From Lyophyllum atratum (lineage: Eukaryota > Basidiomycota > Agaricomycetes > Agaricales > Lyophyllaceae): 32,315 bases of DNA. The stretch is taken from the NCBI GenBank assembly GCA_014905825.1, contig JACGCN010000125.1:1-32315 (forward strand). Reading direction: 5' to 3'. Shown here piece after piece: positions 18,474-28,563 of this stretch (positions are counted from its first letter, which is position 1; each line of letters starts with the position of its first letter). The notes beneath the pieces were generated by a model. The model saw only the letters and a list, made by a program, of their open reading frames with translations, was not told the DNA's origin and searched no databases. A program made the translations under genes and the position numbers.

Positions 18474-20513
18474 ATGTCCTCTTCAAAGCCAACCCAGGGC
18501 CAGCAGGGCATCACCAAAACCCTCACGGGCGCAAATGCTGCCTTCAATGACAAGGTAAGCTCCCTGCGATGCTCATCATTGATCTCCGGTTCACGAGATA
18601 TCTAGGGCAAACCGATGGAGCTGCGACTGTCTAACATGGTGGCGGCAAAGGGTGCGTAGAATATCATGGACCGTCCCATCTCATTGGAGTGACTTATATC
18701 TATTTAGCGATCAGCAATGCCGTGCGCACATCTCTGGGACCAAGAGGAATGGACAAGATGGTGTGGTATCCCTAACATCAATCGTGAACGTCCCTCATCT
18801 TGCCTCAGATCCAAACATCGAAGGGAGAGGTGATCATCACAAACGATGGTGCAACGATCCTCAAAAGCATTCAGGCTCTGCATCCAGCTGCCAAAATGGC
18901 AAGTCCTTTTCCAGCCTTATGCAGCGTAAACTAATCCCCGATCAGCTTGTTGACCTGTCCGCTGCGCAAGACATCGAGGCGGGTGATGGAACAACATCCG
19001 TTGTTGTTCTGGCTGGAAGCTTATTGGGCGCCGCAGAGAAGATGCTGCAGAAGGGAATGCATCCGACCATCATTGCCGAAGCTTTCCTCAAGGCATCAGT
19101 GAAGGCTGTCGAGTACCTTACGGAAATGTCGACCCCAGTAGATCTGAGCGATAACGCAAGCCTGCTACGCGCTGCAAGCACATCCTTGAACTCAAAGGTC
19201 AGCACCCTTCTTATTCCCATGACGTCCAAACATTCTCTGAACTGGTCCCAAGATCGTATCCCAATATTCCTCCACATTGGCACCCATCGCGGTCGCCGCT
19301 GTCACCCGCCTTGTCACACCTAGCTCGTCTAACGTTGATCTCAGAGATATCCGTGTTGTGAAGAAGGTCGGCGGAACGATCGAAGACACCGAGCTTGTCG
19401 ACGGCGTTGTGCTGAAGCAAAATGTTGTCACGTCTGCCGGTGGCCCGACGCGTATGGAGAAGGCGAAGATCGCGATCATCCAGTTCCAACTCAGTGCTCC
19501 CAAACCTGACGTATGTTTCTCTCGATTCCCTGCCTTCGTTTCGTCTTATCAAGTATCTGTAGATGGACAACACAGTCGTGATCAATGATTATCGTCAGAT
19601 GGACAAGGTCATCAAAGAGGGCCGCCAATACCTCCTCAACCTCTGCAAGAAGATAAAAAAAGCGAACTGCAACGTTCTCCTGATCCAAAAGTCCATCCTC
19701 CGTGATGCCATCGACGAAACCGCTCTCAACTTCCTGAAGCGTCTCAACATCCTCGTCGTCAAAGACGTCGAACGCGACGAGATTGAGTTCTTATCAAAGA
19801 GCTTCGGATCCAAACCCGTCGCTGATATCGATGCGTTCACGGAAGATAAGTTGGGATATGCAGACTTGGTGGAAGAGGATACGCGGTCTGGAGCGAAGGT
19901 GGTGAGAATCACCGGCGTAAAGAACAGGGGGAGGACTGTCAGCATTCTTGCCATGGGTAGCAACAACCTCGTGGTGGAAGAGTGTGAACGTAGTCTTCAC
20001 GATGCCCTCTGTGTCGTACGGTGTCTCGTGAAGAAGCGGTGGGCCCTGCTTATAAGTAATGTCTGTTACTTGGATACTGACTTACATTGGCTACTACCAG
20101 TGCACTGATCGGCGGTGGTGGCGCTCCCGAGATCCATGTATCACGCCTCCTTTCGCAGCACTCACAATCCCTCAAGGGTATGGAAGCTTACTGCTTCCAG
20201 GCCTACGCCGACGCACTTGAGGTCATCCCTGTGACGCTGGCCGAAAATGCAGGTCTCAACCCCATCGCGATTGTCACCGAACTACGAAACCGACACGCAC
20301 TGGGCGAACGGAACGCTGGAATCAACGTCCGCAAGGTCTGTATCTCGTTGCCTCGATGCCTGCTGTACTGACGTGTTGAACCAGGGGTTGATATCGAATA
20401 TCTTGGAGGAAGACGTTGTGCAACCGCTTCTCGTGACGACGAGCGCCATTGAGCTCGCTACCGAGACTGTTTGCCTATTGTTGAAGATTGATGACTACGT
20501 ACAAGCGCGATAG
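18474..20513 (+). CDS. CCT4: T-complex protein 1 subunit delta (CCT4)
   Basis: Nine exons: 18474-18554, 18606-18651, 18708-18760, 18809-18898, 18946-19197, 19253-19510, 19563-20038, 20101-20335 and 20385-20513, totalling 1620 nt (539 aa), normal for a CCT subunit. Chaperonin signatures are visible: [24 protein letters not shown], and the nucleotide-binding GDGTTSVV at about residues 103-110. The apical region includes [39 protein letters not shown] identifies the delta subunit. CCT/TRiC folds actin, tubulin and WD-repeat proteins in the cytosol. Intron 4 (18899-18945) begins with GC, and intron 7 uses donor GTGGGC. The C-terminus ends [11 protein letters not shown]. Confidence 0.96.
18899..18945 (+). 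other. GC-AG intron in CCT4
   Basis: The donor is ATG|GCAAGT and the acceptor GATCAG. Splicing joins HPAAKM to LVDLSAAQD in frame, exactly as in other CCT4 proteins. It is the second GC-AG intron in the window. Confidence 0.85.
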
Positions 20514-20699
20514 ACAAATGAGAGTGGCATACTGTACTTATCTACATTTAAATGCGAATTTTTGACATACACTGGCAGCGTCTAGACTAGAACTGCCACT
20601 CCACCAGTAACCGTGATGTTAAGCCTGGCGAGGATGTGATCAGTATGACCAGTGTCGGACGACTCGTGGTGAACGTGAGGCTACTGTATTGAATCGGAC

Positions 20700-20963
20700 A
20701 TGTCTACCTGGATAGGCAAGGTCCATGTCGAGGCTAAGTCACAAGTAACAACTACACCTTGGTACTATCCTATTCGTACGGACGGGACTCCAGACGAGGC
20801 AGCATTCTGGGCGCATCGTACACAACTCATGAGTATCTTAAGAGCTGATCACACAAGGGAGCGGTGAGTTGTGTTCTTTTATATGGGCGCGTGATGCTAC
20901 AATGCTTAATATGATCTTCTAAGTTACGATGAACGTGGAGAGAGGCGAAGGATGGCAAGATGA
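20700..20963 (+). CDS. Small unrecognised two-exon gene, 67 aa
   Basis: Exon 1 is 20700-20863 and exon 2 is 20924-20963, with a 60-nt intron having a clean GTGAGT donor and TTCTAAG acceptor; 204 nt in total. The predicted protein starts MSTWIGKVHVEAKSQ, has the compact motif TTPWYYPIRTDGTPDEAAFW, and ends in a strongly charged Arg/Glu-rich tail (RERYDERGERRRMAR). I do not recognise the family. The splice signal in phase, a composition unlike random sequence (two Trp and adjacent Tyr residues in a turn-rich motif), and the location 186 bp after CCT4 in otherwise empty space suggest a real gene. It could be a small subunit of a larger complex, but this is a guess. Each exon is too short to stand out alone. 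Confidence 0.5.
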
Positions 20964-21004
20964 ACAATAAATATCAAGCAGGCCAAAGAGGCTATCAGAT
21001 CATG

Positions 21005-22567
21005 TTATTGCTCCGGATGGCGTGGTAGATTGTCAATATAGTTTGCGACGAGGTCAAACAGTGTCCACAGCAGCCCATGGGTCGTGATGCTACGCAGGGC
21101 ACTGACGCCTAGACCTCGGTATATTCGAGCGATGCCCATGAGCAAGGGTTTCGGAGCGTTGGGGTCGGGACCTGTATAGAGATTCTTAGCCTTAGGATGT
21201 GGAGAAGTAGGAGTGGTGTCGCTTTCACCTCGGATTAGACGGTGCAAAGTCTCGAAAACACCACGATACCGGTCGCCCGCGAGGGAACGCTGCTGGACCT
21301 TGGTCTTCACCCTTGGGTCCATATCAGAAGAATGCTCAAGTAGAACATACAACGAATTGTACTTACACGTCCAGAGGATATATAAGGGCCCACGAGGTCA
21401 CCTGCGACTTGTCAGGATGATGCGGACGCGGATGAGGAAACGGACAATACCCCCGCCAATGATCCGCAAAAGAAAGGCACCACCGACGGGTGTATGGGTA
21501 ACCATGGTGGAGTTGGGCCCTGTTCCCCCGACCTCTTCCGCCCGAGAAGATGTCGCATGCCGTCATACTCAAGGAAATAGAGCGCTGTGCCCGTTGTATC
21601 CCTAACTGAACATACAATGAGATGCGAGCGCGTTGAACGGACAAAATGAATGGCACCCACGGAAATGTAGCCGAAAACCAGTATAGAGACCTGCTAGCCC
21701 GTTGGTTTTGAATATTTCCTTGACTGCTTGGATTGTGCCTGGCGGCTTCACGAGATGAACCCCCTTGCTCGCAGCGATGGTGTACTCGAGCTGCCGCCGT
21801 ATCTAGAAGGACATTTGAGCCAACATAGGTATCCCATGGCAAGGATATTGACCTTGACAAGTTCGAATGCTATATACGGAGTTAAAACGTGTTTTCGACA
21901 AGATACGAGAGGGACGCACGGGCACTCGTGAACGAAATCAGCGCCCCAGACATGGCACCACTGAAGCCGCCAGTGAGGGCAACGTCGATTATACTATTAC
22001 GACACAGGATATTATGGTTGCGGAAGTGTTCTTTAGTACGATTATATATGGTGAAACTCGCAGCGCCTGGAATTAAGGTGGTTTAGAACATGCCTGAATG
22101 CAACATGCCACATACAACACGTACGAACAAATGAAATTGTCATGAGGGGTATCCAGAGTCCACGGTAGAAGCCCATAATGCCCTCTTCGCGGTATACAAG
22201 CCCGGCAAGGCTTGGAATGCTGATCGGCGTTTTCGTCGTCTGAAGCCTGGACTTGAGAGAGTCCAGCTGGTGGGCGGCATGAGATGATCTGAAGCTATGG
22301 AGATCCTTGGGATGGAAGTAGAAGGACTCACAGGGTAGCCAGCGAAAGTGGAGATGTAACTAGCCGAGAGGGCACATACAACAGCCTTGTTGCCTGTTAC
22401 ACGGAACGACTGTTCAGGGAATTCGAATAGCATGAAAATAGGACATCCATACGTCGAAGAGCATCGTTGAAAGAAGCCGGGTCATACAGAGGGTTAGATG
22501 TCCTGGTACGTTCGCGTCAGTGAGACAGGTTGTAGGTATAGCACATAAACTACCTTTTTCCATCCAT
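21005..22567 (-). CDS. Mitochondrial carrier family (SLC25) protein
   Basis: Ten coding exons: 22567-22554, 22502-22445, 22409-22332, 22266-22125, 22066-21920, 21869-21853, 21802-21661, 21605-21451, 21401-21367 and 21311-21005, totalling 1095 nt (364 aa). All three carrier repeats show the PX[D/E]XX[K/R] signature: PLDSLKSRLQ, PFELVKIRRQ and PLDVVKTKVQ. FYRGLWIPLM and IYRGLGVSALR mark ends of repeats. The third odd helix is followed by a long matrix loop with SDTTPTSPHPKAKNLYTGPD. The transported metabolite cannot be told. Two oddities: exon 6 is only 17 nt and carries the PFELVK motif, and the frame near the start is kept only if 35 nt (22444-22410) are removed as an unusually short intron; otherwise there is an indel there. 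Confidence 0.88.
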
Positions 22568-22797
22568 AGAGCTCGGTTACTGGGCTGGCCGAAGGTCCAG
22601 CTCCGTGCACTTGCACGACAGATCAGCGTTGATTCCGACTGGTAAATGCAGGGGAGAGAAAATTGAAAATGAAGAAATGTGGAAAGCGGATAACTGACAA
22701 GGGAGCAAACGCGCTCGGGTCACTTGACCAATAAAATATCGCTTCCGCGGACACGTGCACATCAATAAAAACCTGCATTTTCCTATATACGTCCTAT

Positions 22798-25700
22798 CTA
22801 GAATCCACCAACGCGCTTCTTCGTCACCTTCTTCTTGGCCACCCCTGGACGACCCCCATGCACACCCGGCAGTACTTGCGTGCTCGTCATGTACTCCTGT
22901 GATGACTGCGGCAAATCTGGCAGAGGGATCTGGCTTCCATACCCCACCATGAGGGGAGGCACGATCGTACTTTGAGATTGCGCTGCTAATAGCTTGCGCC
23001 CGACCTCTGGCGCTCTGGGAGGCACAGCGGATGTTGCCACAATCGTCGGTGGCCGCTGGGACTGAACCCCGACTGGTTGGCTGGCGTTCTCTGCCTTCTG
23101 GAAGGTGTTTACCCGGCGAATCTGTTGTGGGGCTGGAGCACTTCGGTCATAGTGATCCACAAACGCAGAAGTTTCTGGATCTGCGCCAATTTCCCATTCT
23201 TTTAAAAGCGACCGAATACCCATTGATGCCGCGAATTCTTCCTTCTCTTGATCCTTATTGTAGTACTTGGTAGGCCGGGGACGCAGGTACCCAAATTCCA
23301 ATGCAGGGGGTTCCCCAGCCAGCGAAAGTGTTTTTGTCATTGCCTCTAGTCCCAGGCCTTCATCAGAGGATTTCGAGAATGGTTGAGTGGAGAATACATC
23401 AGTCGATAGAGCCAGGTCCAGCGCCAATTGTTCACGAGCCTCTTTCTCGTATCTGAGAGACTGCGCGGGCCGTTCTGGGTCTTCAGCGAGATCATATACA
23501 CTTAAAGCTTCCGTACAACTTTGAATGTCATCCGCAGGGGTGGGATCGAACCGACGAAGGATAGGAGCGATGTTGCAATGCCATGAAGCACCTTTTACGA
23601 GTTTCTGGGGAGACAGACGACCCTGGGCCATTGCGCGATACCCCCTAGTAGAATTGATAAGGCTTTCTGATAGAAAGTCAGCCCTTGCGAGATGAATTGG
23701 TTCCTCCCCAGCCTGGAGAACCACATCGGACCTAAAAAGAGAATGTAATTAGCCATAAGATGAAGAGTTTGAGGAAGTTTTGGTACGTTGTTAGCATATG
23801 TTCCACCGGAGCCTCCACTTCCTGCCAGAACCTCGGAATTGTTTCAAGCAGGTCATATACGGCGTTCGCGTTTTCCTCTTCTTCCTTCTTTCTTTCCTGT
23901 TCGTGGTCTCTGAAGATATCTAGATTCAAAAATAATAAGAAGGAGAATACATGGATGGCACCAAGTCTTACGGTCATATGCTGAGGAAAGATCTATTTCA
24001 ACAAATGCCTGATCCTCATAAGGAACCTCCTTGATCGGACGGAGAGGCTTTGACTCAAGCTGCTTGACATCAGTCGTCCACGAGGTTTCGAAAGCAGGAA
24101 TACGAGAGTCAGATACATAAAATTCGACTTGGTTCAGGCGTCCTTGCTCGGTTAACCGGATGAGGCTGAATGTTTCATTGTTTGTATCGAGGGGATGTTT
24201 GAACAGAGTTTGGCCGAGGTGTGAGGCACTGGCGTCGTTACCTGGAATAAAACAGTATGGTGGAGTGTTGATGTGGAGGAGCTGCCCCTCTGACCGCGAA
24301 ACATCATACACCGTCACCATGGCATTGTCCCGGGAGGTTAATAGCGTAGATGCTTGAGGGGGTTTATTGGCAAGTGGACGGTAGAAAATCACGCTGACAC
24401 TTACTTGGTGAAGAGGGACTCGTCCATACGTCGAGGTAACGATCGTATTGTCGATCATGCCTGTAGCCCAAGAGGGGTTTGCCAGGAAAGCGGGTGTCAA
24501 TCCAAAGAATCTCTCGCGTGGAACACAAGGTGATCACATTGTCGTCTCTTTCGTCTAGGATGGAGGTCAGGACATCCCGCTGTCCCGGCAGAGAAAATAG
24601 TTCTTGAAAGCTGTTAGTGGTCTGCAAGCTGAATAAGTCTCATATCTCTCACGAGAGAAACAAGGCGTACCCTGAGGTCAAATTGTGTGAGGGCTTTATT
24701 TGAAGCTAAAAGGTAGTTCATGTCATGTGCACCGCGAGCCAGGCGCCAGAATGAATCTTGGGTACTCCCATCCGCATTTTCGATGGGTGAGTGAATCAAG
24801 TCCCTATCATCAAAAAAAGTCTATTTCCGTCGTGTCATAGAATCGATCACGGCTAGCTTACAGGTGCTTTTGCCCACTGACGACACTGCACTTGTACACG
24901 GAGCCAGTGTCAGTCACAGTTAGCGCTTGAAATGGCTTGGTCATTAGTGAAACATCAACGAGAGCGCGGTTGGCCGTATCGGCATGCGATATAGTCGCAA
25001 ATTCGTCCAGGTATGGTGCGGATTTAGAGGTATTGACCTCTGATAAGGAGGTCACCCCAAATGTACGAACGGCCAAAAATGAACCTATGAAAACGATCGT
25101 AGAAGTTCTCGGAGCAGGATATATACACGACGGCCTACTCTCTAATTCCGTTGCACTAGAAGGTTTCGAGACGGATATTTGCCGTATGGGCGTGTCGAAT
25201 GTCCGTGTAGGATGCGCAGATGGTTTGAAAACGATTTCGTTTCCTGATTGATCAAAGGGGGAGAGATCTAGCGAGGAGTTATACGACAAGTCCACCTGGC
25301 AAAGGTTGATCAAATCTTACTGATGTCTCTATTCAATTCGCCCATAGGAAATGCCAGGAAGGTTCCATCGGTGGTCACGACAGGTGCAAGTAGATTCCCC
25401 ATGTACGGGTCAAACAGTTCCAGCTTTTGTGCTATTGCGGCGTCTTGAGAAACCTCATCTCTTATTAACTCAGCAGGGATATCTACATCCGGTAGGAATG
25501 TGCGAAGGAAATTCGCCTTAGATACAGATATGAGTTCTGGAGTATCACGGGTTGACTGTCATGACTTACCTCTCGTTCGGCACTCTGAAGGATCGTAGTG
25601 TTGATCTGACGGTCGGGTGCCGGACGCGTTGCAGGAAAGATAGTTGTACATTTTCCCATATGAAGATGCGGGCCTTTGCTAATCATCAGAGAACAGACCA

Positions 25701-25916
25701 ATAACTACCAGCTCATCACTAAATACCTTGAGATCCACTTGTCGCGATCGACGTCCATTCCAGACTGCCCTCCCTCTCAACCAGAGTGACCGTGTTCGCG
25801 CCTCGGCCTAAATCAGGATAGTTTCGAGCAGTGGCTTTCTGCTTCTGCTTAGCCTGGCCCTTTCTTTCAGTGTTCGCAGCAAGTTGAGTCCGGTCATCGA
25901 CTGGCCAGGAATCCAT
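22798..25916 (-). CDS. RRN6-like RNA polymerase I core factor subunit
   Basis: Nine exons: 25916-25727, 25673-25570, 25516-25321, 25267-24862, 24803-24671, 24621-24405, 24352-23972, 23919-23787 and 23731-22798, totalling 2694 nt (897 aa). The layout matches Rrn6/TAF1C-like proteins: a short N-terminal start (MDSWPVDD), a FPATRPAPDRQ segment, then a beta-propeller-like middle with EILWIDTRFPGKPLLGYRHD and TLLTSRDNAMVTVYDVSRS. A helical part with WQEVEAPVEHML and SLLKEWEIGADP follows, and the family's C-terminal basic Gly/Phe tail (KKKVTKKRVGGF). Rrn6 with Rrn7 and Rrn11 places Pol I at the rDNA promoter. Sequence conservation in this family is low, so the call rests on order of motifs, size and the typical tail. 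It is divergent from uL3m by 132 bp. Confidence 0.82.
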
Positions 25917-26048
25917 TCCATTTGGACGTGAAAATGTTATCTGTTTGTTAAGTTTGCAAGAGTGAGGACTCTGGAAGGGGATGAAATAATTTGAAGTCCG
26001 CCGACTTTCTTCCGTGACCGTTGTTCGTCTGAGTCCAGTCCACACGCT
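25917..26048. promoter_or_regulatory. Divergent promoter of RRN6-like and uL3m genes
   Basis: 132 bp separate the two start codons, pairing a Pol I transcription factor with a mitochondrial ribosomal protein. No clear TATA box is visible. Confidence 0.5.
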
Positions 26049-27233
26049 ATGCTCAGGATATGGGCTCTTCAACGCCCACCTGCAGGGACCCGCTGCCTTA
26101 GGCACATCCATACCACAGGAATCACAAATGCTGCCCCAGTAGCAAGCTCATCGAGTCCCACCACCGCCGAGTCAACTGAACCCAAAGCTCCCGCAAAATG
26201 GACGCCGAATTCAATACGAACGGGTCTCATTGCGCGCAAACGCGGTATGGCCGTGTTGTGGAATGACCAGGGAGCACGGTTTCCGGTGACAGTCCTGCAG
26301 GTGCGTCACGTTGACTCTGTACATGTTTTTCTACGTGTCTGAAACGCGGTAGCTGGAAAATTGCCAAGTCACTGCGAATATCCGTACCATTAGACGAGAT
26401 CATACGGAGTACCATGCAGTACAGGTCGCCGCGTCCGACCGCCCCGCTAAAACTACTACACGTCAGATGTTGGGACATTTTAGAAAAGCGAAGGTGCCGC
26501 CGAAGCGAATTGTGAAAGAATTTGCTGTGACACCGGATGCGCACGTTCCCGTCGGTGAGCCACAACAATCTGGATACCGAAGCAGAGTCCTGATAAATCC
26601 TCAGGAACAACGCTGTCTGCAATTCACTTTGTCCCTGGCCAGTACGTAGACGTAGTCGCAAATTCGTATGTAATCTTCCTTCAGCCGAGGGTCCAAATCT
26701 AACTTGTGTCATGGCAGTATCGGAAAGGGATTCCAAGGAGGTATGAAGAGATGGGGCTTCCATGGTCTAGCAGCCAGTCATGGTGTTTCCGTGTCACATC
26801 GGTCATCCGGGTCTGCTGGAAACTCCCAAGTACGTTCACACTCTTTCAGCTTGGGTTCCGAAGTTTTGAGACATCTTTTCTATAGGATCCAGGACGGGTT
26901 TGGCCTGGTAAGAAGATGGCAGGACACATGGGCAACAAACGCATCACAACGCAGAATCTCGCTGTTGTTCGCGTTGACACAAGCCTCGACCTTATTTTCG
27001 TCCGCGGAAATGTTCCTGGCGTCGACAATGCTCAGGTCATGATCCGTGACGCTAAAAAGAAGATGACCGCATTGAGCAGCCACAACCAAGCCAAGGGACT
27101 ATACGAGAAGGTGCTTCCGAAGGGAGTGGATGATCTCCCGTTCCCTGCTGGCACAGCCGAGCTTGCTAAAGTATTACCACCTATAATTGAGGCCCCCGCG
27201 TACAGGAGAAGTCCTTTTACCCCCCAGGAATAA
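26049..27233 (+). CDS. Mitochondrial large-subunit ribosomal protein uL3m
   Basis: Five exons: 26049-26300, 26353-26554, 26605-26665, 26718-26829 and 26886-27233, totalling 975 nt (324 aa). The N-terminus ([20 protein letters not shown]) is basic, rich in Arg/Leu and free of acidic residues, a typical mitochondrial presequence. The uL3 core follows: [73 protein letters not shown] and NLAVVRVD. The GGMKRWGF...HRSxGS loop is the part of uL3 that reaches towards the peptidyl-transferase centre. The yeast orthologue is Mrpl9. The region between the presequence and the core is a low-complexity Ser/Thr/Ala/Pro linker. Confidence 0.95.
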
Positions 27234-27600
27234 ATTTGATTTTTTTGTGTTTATGACAAATTCGAAATCTCGGAGACGAAGGCATGTTACTCATCACCAC
27301 GATGGGTGGTTGCTGACAGGCCTGTAATCCTCATCCACATACTTGGCATTCCGTGGTAGCAAGCGAAAAGAGTGAACTGGTTCTCATGGCACGACCTGTT
27401 AATGATATGCTGCATACCTTGAGGTCATTATATCTCTCTCATACCAGCACCCACACCCACTGATCTAGATGTTCTATTCAGAGGAGAGCATTTTCGACGT
27501 GCACAAAACCTCCAGAGATCCCGCGCCCATGTCTCTTCTAATATCTCCCGGAATTCGCCCACCCTGCCGATAGACCTGACCACTTCCGACTACCCCACCA
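27234..27600. other. Spacer between uL3m and the next gene
   Basis: These 367 bases contain the uL3m 3' end (AT-rich after the stop) and the leader of the 27601 gene. A 34-codon open frame with its own ATG (27469-27573) ends 27 bases before the downstream start codon and could be an upstream ORF. Confidence 0.45.
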
Positions 27601-28420
27601 ATGACCGCGCCCGGCCGCAACTTCCTCTTCGAGTGCGTATACGAATTGCCCTGGGCCTGGCGCTCCGAAGAGTTGGACACTGATATCGAAGGAAGTTGTC
27701 GAGGACACGCCGGCGTGGCGGGCGCAGGCTATGTCCCTGCTTCTCCCACCCCCACCGTTGATACCACCGCTCACCAATCTATGCTTGCGGGTACTTGCCG
27801 CGCAGCCCTCCCAGGAATTCACACGGGACATCACCTCTTACATACCCCCACATCTTCGGCGTGACCTCATCCGGCACACTGCCGTTCATTCACCGCTCCC
27901 CAACTCGAAGCTGTACGCGCTCTGCGAGCCCGACGGCCATGCTGACACCGAGCTAATCGTAGTCGGGCCTAGCGCTTCACTCAGGGATGACTACTTCATC
28001 CGGGCGATACCAGATGCAAACCAAGATATGCTCGACGACGAGGAAGATGCATCCTGGGACTCGGAAAAAGATCTTGGCTCGGATCCACTCAGCACATTTA
28101 TCCTCATGTCGACACGCCTGGCAAACTCATCCCTCCTCAGTCTGCCTCCTACCATCACTCACATGGCGCTCATCAATCTTCCGACACCTGTATCTCTTCA
28201 CAGATTACCCGGGACGTGCCCTTTGCTCGTCACTCTGGATATCTCATATAACACCTGGCTAAGCCCAGGGTCGGACAGCGCGGAAAAGGTGCTGGATAGG
28301 GTGGACTGGAGTCGATGGAACTATCTGCGTGTTCTGGGGCTGCGCGAATGTCATGTATCCAGCGGGATGCTGGTAAAGCTAAATAGGGGCAGATGGGATG
28401 ATGTTGAAGTTGTACAATAG
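27601..28420 (+). CDS. Unrecognised protein with leucine-rich-like C-terminus, one frameshift
   Basis: Intronless. The N-terminal frame from 27601 (FLFECVYELPWAWRSEELDT) and the C-terminal frame that continues to 28420 differ by one base. Dropping one G of the GG at 27691-27692 joins DTDIE to EVVEDTPAWRAQAMSLLLP without a stop, giving about 272 aa; the raw length, 820 nt, is one over a multiple of three. The middle has an acidic patch (DDEEDASWDSEKDLGSD). The C-terminal part has spaced leucine motifs such as LLVTLDISYNTWL and LRVLGLRECH, resembling leucine-rich or F-box-associated repeats, but I do not recognise a named family. No membrane segment or signal peptide is evident. It converges on the LisH-CTLH gene 143 bp away. 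Confidence 0.65.
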
Positions 28421-28563
28421 GCCTATGGAACCAACGAGAACGAAGGAAAGCGACGGAATGAGTGTGTTGGATGTGGACAGTGTGTGGATGTGGAGGCGAT
28501 GCGGAAATATAATATGCTAATAATTAATCGTGACAAATGCAGATCGTAAAAGGGGCTGGGAGT

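Noticed and set aside
5452..20594. Shared 15-16 base string GTCTAGACTAGAACT in a UBA3 intron and after CCT4
   Set aside because: Only two copies, palindrome-rich and without flanking similarity or target-site duplication; too little to call a repeat or mobile element.
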